A stretch of DNA of 64,000 nucleotides from the NCBI RefSeq assembly GCF_000020725.1, contig NC_011146.1:2541501-2605500 (forward strand), given 5' to 3'. How positions within the stretch are numbered: position 1 is the stretch's first letter; each line of letters opens with the position of its first letter. The translations under genes and the position numbers were made by a program. The notes beneath the pieces were generated by a model. It was not told the DNA's origin. It worked only from the letters and a program-made list of their open reading frames with translations, and searched no databases. Positions 58,521 to 64,000 of this stretch are shown piece after piece. The stretch is from Citrifermentans bemidjiense Bem (lineage in GTDB: Bacteria > Desulfobacterota > Desulfuromonadia > Geobacterales > Geobacteraceae).

Positions 58521-61049
58521 TCAGAGCTTCCCATTAGGCTCCGACGGTACGAGCGGCAAGGGGCGTACCGGCCTCAGGCGCCAGATCTCCTCGTTGTACT
58601 CGGCTATGGTCCGGTCGGTGGAAAACTTGCCGCTGCGCGCGCTGTTGACGATGCTCATCCGGGTCCATGCTTCCCGGTCCAGATAGGCTGCGGCCGCGCG
58701 CTTTTGCGCCTGCACGTAGCTGCGGAAGTCAGCCGCGACCATCCACGGATCGCCCGGGTTCACGATCGCCTGGATGATGGGGTCGAAGAGCCCCGCCTCG
58801 AACATGTTGAAGTGGCCGCTGGTCAATAACTGCAGCACCCGGTTCAGGTCGGGATCGGCTGCGATGATGCCGGCCGGGTTGTAGCTGCGGCGCTGATGCT
58901 CCACCTCTTCGGCGGTCAGGCCGAAGACGAAGAAGTTCTCGTCCCCCACCTCCTCCCGGATCTCGATGTTGGCGCCGTCCAGCGTGCCGATGGTGATGGC
59001 GCCGTTCATCATGAACTTCATGTTTCCGGTCCCGGATGCTTCCTTGCCGGCGGTGGAGATCTGCTCGGAGAGGTCGGTTCCCGGGCAGATCACCTCCATG
59101 GCGGTCACCCGGTAGTTGGGGAAGAACGCGACCTTGAGCCGGTCCCCGACCAGTGGATCCTCGTTCACGACCTTGGCGACGTTGCCGATCAGCTTGATGA
59201 TCAGTTTCGCCATGTGGTACCCCGGCGCCGCCTTGCCGCCGATCAGCACGCAGCGGTTGGTCCATTCCCCGGTGTCGCCGCGCTTGATCCTGTCGTAGAG
59301 ATGGATCACGTGCAGCACGTTCAGGAGCTGGCGCTTGTACTCGTGAATCCTTTTTACCTGGACGTCGAAGAGGCTCTCAGGGTTGAAGGGGACCCCGCAC
59401 TGGTCGAGGACAACTGCGGCGAGCCGCTCCTTGTTGGCCTTTTTCACGGCGTGCCATTTACTGCGGAATTCGGGATCGTCAGCCAGGGGTGCCACCTGCG
59501 AGATCCTTCCCAGGTCGGCGATGAACCCCTCCCCTATCCTGCCGGCAATGAGCGAGGCAAGCCCGGGGTTGCACTTGACCAGCCAGCGGCGCGGGGTGAC
59601 GCCGTTGGTCTTGTTGTTGAACTTCTCCGGCCAAAGTTCGTAGAAGTCCCTGAAAAGCCCCTGCACCAAGAGTTGCGAGTGGAGCGCGGCGACGCCGTTC
59701 ACCGAGAAGCTCCCCACGATGGCGAGGTAGGCCATGCGCACCTGCGGCACCGGCCCCTCCTCGATGATGGACATGTTGCGCAGCCGTTCGTTGTCGCCGG
59801 GCCAGCGGCTGGAGACCTCGGCAAGAAAGCGCGCGTTTATCTCCAGGATGATCTCCAGAAGGCGCGGCAAAAGCTGCCTGAAAAGCGGCACCGGCCACTT
59901 CTCCAGCGCCTCGGGGAGCAGGGTGTGATTGGTGTAGGCCATGGTGCGGGTGGTGACCGACCACGCCTCGTCCCATCCCATACCCTTTTCGTCCATGAGC
60001 AGCCGCATCAGCTCGGGGACGGCGCAGCTTGGGTGGGTGTCGTTCAGCTGGAACACGTTCCTCTCGGCGAAGTGGCCGAACACCTCTCCCTGCCGTTGCT
60101 TCCAGCGGGCAAGGACGTCCTGCAGGCTCGCCGAGGCGAGGAAGTACTGCTGCCTGAGCCTCAGCTCCTTGCCGTTCTCGCTGGCGTCGTTGGGGTAGAG
60201 CACCATGGTGATGTTCTCCGCCTCGTTCTTCATGGCCACCGATTCGGTGTAGCTCCCGGCGTTGAACTCTTGGAGGTCGAAGGCGTCGGTGGCGGCAGAT
60301 TTCCAGAGCCTAAGCGTGTTGACGGTTCCGTTTTTGTACCCCGGGATGGGGAGGTCGTAGGGAACGGCGAGGATGTCGTGGGTGTCGAGCCAGCGGTGGG
60401 TGAGGCTCCCGTCGTCGTTGCGGCTGCACTCGGTCCGCCCGCCGAAGCGGATGCGCTGGGTGTACTCGGGGCGCTCCATTTCCCAGGGGTTGCCGTCGCG
60501 CAGCCAGTGGTCCGGCTCCTCGACCTGCCTGCCGTTTTCGATGCGCTGGCGGAACATGCCGTACTCATAGCGGATGCCGTACCCCATCACCGGGAGCTGC
60601 AAGGTGGCGCAGCTGTCGAGGAAACAGGCGGCGAGCCTTCCCAGGCCGCCGTTGCCGAGCCCCGCGTCGATCTCCTCCTCCGCCACCTGCTCCAGGCGGA
60701 TGCCGAGCTGCTCCATCGCCCTGTGGGCGGCGTCGTCAAGCCCCAGGTTCAGCATGGCGTTTCCCAGCGCCCGCCCCATGAGGAATTCGAGCGAGAGGTA
60801 GTAACCGGTCTTGGTATCTGCATCGATGTAGGCGTAGCGGGTGTTGTTCCAGCGCTCGATCAGGCGCTCCCGGACCGTGAAGGCCAGTGCCTGGTAGTTG
60901 TAGCGGATGTTGCGGCAATTCCTGTCTCTTCCGAGGTGATGAAAGTAATGGTGGGTGAAATCGTTCACAAGGCTCTTCGCGTCCATCGGCAGAGGAGGCA
61001 GGTCTTCAAGTCCGGGGGCGCAAAGGATGTCAGTTTCGGTATTCGCCAT
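58521..61049 (-). CDS. glgP: Glycogen (alpha-glucan) phosphorylase
   Basis: 842 residues, full length for the family. The PLP lysine lies in EASGTGNMKFMMNGAITIGT (Lys in GNMK). Other signatures include RNVFQLNDTHPSCAVPEL and the NKTNGVTPRRWL segment. It releases glucose-1-phosphate from glycogen. Start ATG at 61049 with AAGGAG 8 bases upstream. Confidence 0.96.
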   Translation of the reverse strand: MANTETDILCAPGLEDLPPLPMDAKSLVNDFTHHYFHHLGRDRNCRNIRYNYQALAFTVRERLIERWNNTRYAYIDADTKTGYYLSLEFLMGRALGNAMLNLGLDDAAHRAMEQLGIRLEQVAEEEIDAGLGNGGLGRLAACFLDSCATLQLPVMGYGIRYEYGMFRQRIENGRQVEEPDHWLRDGNPWEMERPEYTQRIRFGGRTECSRNDDGSLTHRWLDTHDILAVPYDLPIPGYKNGTVNTLRLWKSAATDAFDLQEFNAGSYTESVAMKNEAENITMVLYPNDASENGKELRLRQQYFLASASLQDVLARWKQRQGEVFGHFAERNVFQLNDTHPSCAVPELMRLLMDEKGMGWDEAWSVTTRTMAYTNHTLLPEALEKWPVPLFRQLLPRLLEIILEINARFLAEVSSRWPGDNERLRNMSIIEEGPVPQVRMAYLAIVGSFSVNGVAALHSQLLVQGLFRDFYELWPEKFNNKTNGVTPRRWLVKCNPGLASLIAGRIGEGFIADLGRISQVAPLADDPEFRSKWHAVKKANKERLAAVVLDQCGVPFNPESLFDVQVKRIHEYKRQLLNVLHVIHLYDRIKRGDTGEWTNRCVLIGGKAAPGYHMAKLIIKLIGNVAKVVNEDPLVGDRLKVAFFPNYRVTAMEVICPGTDLSEQISTAGKEASGTGNMKFMMNGAITIGTLDGANIEIREEVGDENFFVFGLTAEEVEHQRRSYNPAGIIAADPDLNRVLQLLTSGHFNMFEAGLFDPIIQAIVNPGDPWMVAADFRSYVQAQKRAAAAYLDREAWTRMSIVNSARSGKFSTDRTIAEYNEEIWRLRPVRPLPLVPSEPNGKL

Positions 61050-61156
61050 CGGTCATGCTCCTTATACTGGAATTTGGTAACTGGAATCCGACATCCGGAT
61101 TCGGCAACCGCTACAGTGTACCTACTATTCGGTTCGAGGCGACGATAACTGTAACC

Positions 61157-63157
61157 TCAGGTTACGCCGGCGGCGGCTCTCGCCGGCTCGAAGAGCTTTG
61201 CCGCCGCCCGCATCTGCTCGGGCGTGCCGAGAACGAGCGCGATGTCGTTCTCGCTGAACTGCCAGACCGGGTCGGGGTTGGGGGTGATGTCGGAGCCGCG
61301 CTTCACCGCTACCAGCGTAACCCCCGATTGCGCGCGCAATAGCCCCTCCCTCAAGGACTCGCCTTCAACCGGCGACCCTTTCTGCACCCTGAAGCTCCCC
61401 ACTTCGGCGCCCGATAGAAAGCCGGTGATGCCGACGGCATGGCTGTGCCTTTTGCTCGCCGTGCGCAACATCTCGTAGCCGTCCCGCCGCACGTCGGCTA
61501 TGCATTCCTCCACCACGTCCTGCGGGATCAAAAAGCGCTTCAGCACCCTGGAGAGAATCTCCACCGACGTCTCGAACTCCTCCGGTATCACCTCGTTTGC
61601 CCCCAGCATGAAGAGAGGCTCCATCTCCAGGAGGTAGCGGGTACGCACGATGACATGGATCGACGGGTTCATCTTCCTAGCCAGGGAGACGAGACGCCTG
61701 CTGGCGGCTGCGTCGGAGATGGCGACCACGACGATGCGTGCCTGCTCGATACCTGCGTGGGTGAGGATCTCGGGTTTGGAAGCGTCGCCGAAAATGATCT
61801 GTTCCCCCATGCGGGTCTGGTTGCGGACCGTGAAGGGGTTGGTGTCGATGGCGACGTGCGGGATCTCCAGGTTCTTGAGCACCCGGGCCAGATTCTTCCC
61901 GTTCACGCCGAAGCCGACGATGATGATGTGGTCGTCCAGGGTAACCTTATCTCCGTTTTGCGCGAGGGAGCTCCTCCCCCGGGTCCATTCGTGCGGCAGC
62001 AGCTTCGTCAGGTAATCGGCGACCGGGCCGGAGACCTTCATGCAGAGGGGGGTGAGCGCCATGGTCGCGATGGACGCGGCCAAAAAGAGCTGGTAGGTCT
62101 CGGGGGTGAGGAGCCCGTGCGAGAGGCCGCTTCTGGAAAGGACGAAGGAAAATTCGCCGATCTGGGCCAGGGAGAGCGCCGCGATGATGGCGATGCGCAT
62201 GGGGAGCCCCAGTACGAACACCACCGCCGCAGAAAGGACCGTTTTGATCAGGATGATGGCTAGCACCATCCCGATGAGCAAAAAGGGGAACTTGAGCAGG
62301 ATGGTGGGCTTGAGCAGCATCCCCACCGAGATGAAAAAGAGGCTCATGAAGGCTTCGCGAAAGGGCATGATGTCGCTTAAGGCCTGGTGGCTGTACTCCG
62401 ACTCGGAGATGGCAAGGCCGGCGATGAAGGCGCCTAAGGCAAGCGAAAGCCCCGCGTGGGAGGTGAGCCAAGCGGTTCCCATGCCGATGAAGATGATGCT
62501 GAGCACAAACAGTTCCCGGCTCCTGGTCTTCACCACCTGCTCGAAGATCCACGGGATGACGAACCTGGCCCCGAAATGGGCTCCGACCACGACGGCGACA
62601 GCCTTGGCGGAGACGATCGCTATATCCACCAGCCCGCTGCCGCCGCCGGCGAGAAAAGGGGTGAAGAGCATGAGCGGCACGATGCAGAGGTCCTGGAAGA
62701 TGAGGATGCCGAGCGCGGTCTTTCCCTGCGGCGTATCCGTCTCGCCTGCGTCCATCATCAGCTTCAGCAAGATGGCGGTCGAGGAGAGGGCCACCAGGAA
62801 GCCGAAAAAGACCCCCTGAGACATGGGAAAGCCGTAAAGGGTGCCGATGACCGCCACCACCGCGATAGTGAGCGCCAGTTGCAGGCCGCCGCCCAAAAGC
62901 ACCATGTGCCGGATGCGCATCAGCTCCTTCAAGGAGAATTCGATGCCGATGGTGAAAAGAAGGAGCACCACGCCGATCTCCGCCATCTGCTCGACCTGGT
63001 GGGCGTTTTTGATGAAGCGCAGGGCATGGGGGCCGGCCACGACCCCGGTGATGAGAAAACCTATGATGGAAGGGAGATTGAAACGGCGCAACAGCAGCAC
63101 CGTTAAAAGCGCCAACCCGAAAAGAACCACTATGTCCCTTAATGCTACGAATTCCAT
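61157..63157 (-). CDS. CPA2 monovalent cation:proton antiporter with RCK domain (KefB-like)
   Basis: 666 residues. About 12 hydrophobic helices (1-385) of the CPA2 fold, then a RCK_N NAD-binding domain (about 415-530) starting IIVGFGVNGKNLARVL, and a RCK_C domain at the end (about 580-660). Exports K+ or Na+ in exchange for H+, gated by the RCK domain. Start ATG at 63157 with GAGGTGG. Confidence 0.93.
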   Translation of the reverse strand: MEFVALRDIVVLFGLALLTVLLLRRFNLPSIIGFLITGVVAGPHALRFIKNAHQVEQMAEIGVVLLLFTIGIEFSLKELMRIRHMVLLGGGLQLALTIAVVAVIGTLYGFPMSQGVFFGFLVALSSTAILLKLMMDAGETDTPQGKTALGILIFQDLCIVPLMLFTPFLAGGGSGLVDIAIVSAKAVAVVVGAHFGARFVIPWIFEQVVKTRSRELFVLSIIFIGMGTAWLTSHAGLSLALGAFIAGLAISESEYSHQALSDIMPFREAFMSLFFISVGMLLKPTILLKFPFLLIGMVLAIILIKTVLSAAVVFVLGLPMRIAIIAALSLAQIGEFSFVLSRSGLSHGLLTPETYQLFLAASIATMALTPLCMKVSGPVADYLTKLLPHEWTRGRSSLAQNGDKVTLDDHIIIVGFGVNGKNLARVLKNLEIPHVAIDTNPFTVRNQTRMGEQIIFGDASKPEILTHAGIEQARIVVVAISDAAASRRLVSLARKMNPSIHVIVRTRYLLEMEPLFMLGANEVIPEEFETSVEILSRVLKRFLIPQDVVEECIADVRRDGYEMLRTASKRHSHAVGITGFLSGAEVGSFRVQKGSPVEGESLREGLLRAQSGVTLVAVKRGSDITPNPDPVWQFSENDIALVLGTPEQMRAAAKLFEPARAAAGVT

Positions 63158-63229
63158 GCCACCTCGCTCTGGGAAGATATTGCTTTACGAAAGCCGCAGC
63201 GGGCTACCCGCCTCCGCCACCGCGTCCGA

Positions 63230-63350
63230 TCTCAATCAGTCTCTGTCTCAGTCTTAATCTCAGTCTCAATCTGTCTTTCCTTATCTGCCTTTCCTTAATC
63301 TCAATCTTAATCTCAATCATTATCTGCCTTTCCTTTATCTGCTTTTCAGA
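63230..63350. repeat. Low-complexity pyrimidine repeat (CTCAATC/TTAATC/TTATC)
   Basis: Irregular arrays of CTCAGTC, CTTAATC, CTCAATC and CTTTCC units. Between the antiporter gene and the ATPase gene. Similar to 4432-4460. Confidence 0.6.
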
Positions 63351-63999
63351 TTTTCCCAAAAGCCCCGCGCCGCTCAAGCCACTTGCACAGCTCCAGCACC
63401 GGGAAAATGGTCCCGGCGGCTAGGGCGATAATAAGCCATTCCCGTCCAGTCAGCGCGAAGGTCCCGAAGGGGCGCTGCAGCGCGGGGAGGTAGACCACTA
63501 CCAGCAAAAGAGCCAGTTCCCAGAGGACGGCCAAGTTCAGCCAGCGGTTGGCGAAGGGGCTTCTCAGCACCGAGTAGCGGTCGGAGCGGAAGTTGTACGC
63601 CTTGAAAAACTGGATCAGGACCAGCGAGACGAAGGTCATGGTCATCGCCTCGCGGTCGCTGCACCCCGAGGCGCGCGCGCAGGAAAAAAGAATGAGGTTC
63701 ACCAGCGTCGACCACGCCCCGCCGGCAAGTATCAGCGTCACCACAGGGCGGGTGAAGATGCCGCCGGACGAGTCGCGCGGGGGGCGCCGCATCAGGTCTT
63801 TCTCGGCCGGGTCCACGGCCAGGGCCAAGGCGGGAAGTCCGTCGGTGGCGAGGTTCACGTAGAGTATCTGCACCGCGCTTAGCGGCAGGGGGAGCCCCAG
63901 TAGCATCGCCCCGGCCATGAGGCCTATTTCGCCTGCGTTCGAGGAGAGGAGGTACATCAGGTATTTCTTGATGTTGTCGTAGATCCCCCTCCCCTCTTC
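63346..63999 (-). CDS. P-type cation-transporting ATPase, C-terminal part (5' end outside window)
   Basis: About 217 C-terminal residues. The fragment starts in the conserved hinge EEGRGIYDNIKKYLMYLLSSN and runs through the last helices, with QILYVNLATDGLPALALAVDP, a pattern of SERCA/PMR-like (P2) ATPases. The catalytic domains lie beyond the window edge. The substrate ion (Ca2+ or other cation) is not decidable from this part. Confidence 0.9.
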   Translation of the reverse strand, partial: EEGRGIYDNIKKYLMYLLSSNAGEIGLMAGAMLLGLPLPLSAVQILYVNLATDGLPALALAVDPAEKDLMRRPPRDSSGGIFTRPVVTLILAGGAWSTLVNLILFSCARASGCSDREAMTMTFVSLVLIQFFKAYNFRSDRYSVLRSPFANRWLNLAVLWELALLLVVVYLPALQRPFGTFALTGREWLIIALAAGTIFPVLELCKWLERRGAFGKI

Positions 64000-64000
64000 C

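Noticed and set aside
58896..61148. Long 750-codon plus-strand frame
   Set aside because: Antisense to glycogen phosphorylase, no motif.

Overview
The window looks like chromosomal DNA of a Geobacter-type bacterium (Desulfuromonadales/Geobacterales). This is inferred from gene content, not from a search. It holds a selenocysteine formate dehydrogenase, a small monohaem c-type cytochrome, aryl-CoA ligases with an indolepyruvate:ferredoxin oxidoreductase, a Ros/MucR regulator, high-GC coding sequence with frequent AAGGAG/GGAGG ribosome sites, and several dispersed repeats. I see no prophage, insertion sequence or CRISPR array.

Layout. 1-2003 (-): the start of a formate dehydrogenase alpha subunit, read through an in-frame UGA as selenocysteine, then a c-type cytochrome. 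2094-13892 (-): one long cluster, in transcription order iorA, iorB, paaK, a double-ACT protein, two tandem substrate-binding proteins, livH, livM, livG, livF and a second paaK. A clear sigma70-type promoter precedes iorA. The likely role is uptake and ferredoxin-linked oxidation of aromatic or branched amino acids to acyl-CoA. 14224-17475: housekeeping and hypothetical genes (YvlD-like membrane protein, methyltransferase-like protein, DUF72 protein, TcdA). 17643-22373 (-): a tripartite MacA/MacB/TolC-type efflux operon. 22778-26217: superoxide dismutase, a tiny zinc-ribbon protein, a small lipoprotein and a secreted PHP-domain protein carrying an EF-hand. 26319-26780: tRNA-Leu(CAA) and tRNA-Ala(GGC), pointing in opposite directions.

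26881-33281 (-): an AttH/CrtC-like lipocalin protein with an FtsX-type ABC exporter, a periplasmic protein and an AI-2E family protein. 33416-38363 (-): two lipoproteins, an MFS transporter and a three-part ligase/ACP/acyltransferase fusion. 38595-42025: a MucR-like regulator with a histone-H1-like tail, then a SAM-I riboswitch controlling two PLP trans-sulfuration enzymes. 42026-48113: a repeat-rich gap, a coiled-coil/J-domain/leucine-rich-repeat fusion, a YaiI-like protein, a cold-shock protein and a CbiMQO cobalt/nickel transporter. 48384-53796: a hybrid histidine kinase, a DUF3300 protein and an M20 amidohydrolase. 54119-57683 (+): an HTH protein with a Cys-rich tail, a hypothetical protein, SixA, a helix-hairpin-helix protein and a Ppx/GppA-HD phosphatase. 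57860-63999 (-): CheW, glycogen phosphorylase, a CPA2 antiporter with RCK domain, and the end of a P-type cation ATPase.

The most informative non-coding elements are the SECIS hairpin (703-717), the S-box riboswitch with promoter and terminator (39487-39725), five more TTGACA-type promoters, and several families of dispersed repeats. All function calls rest on motifs recognised by eye, without database searches.
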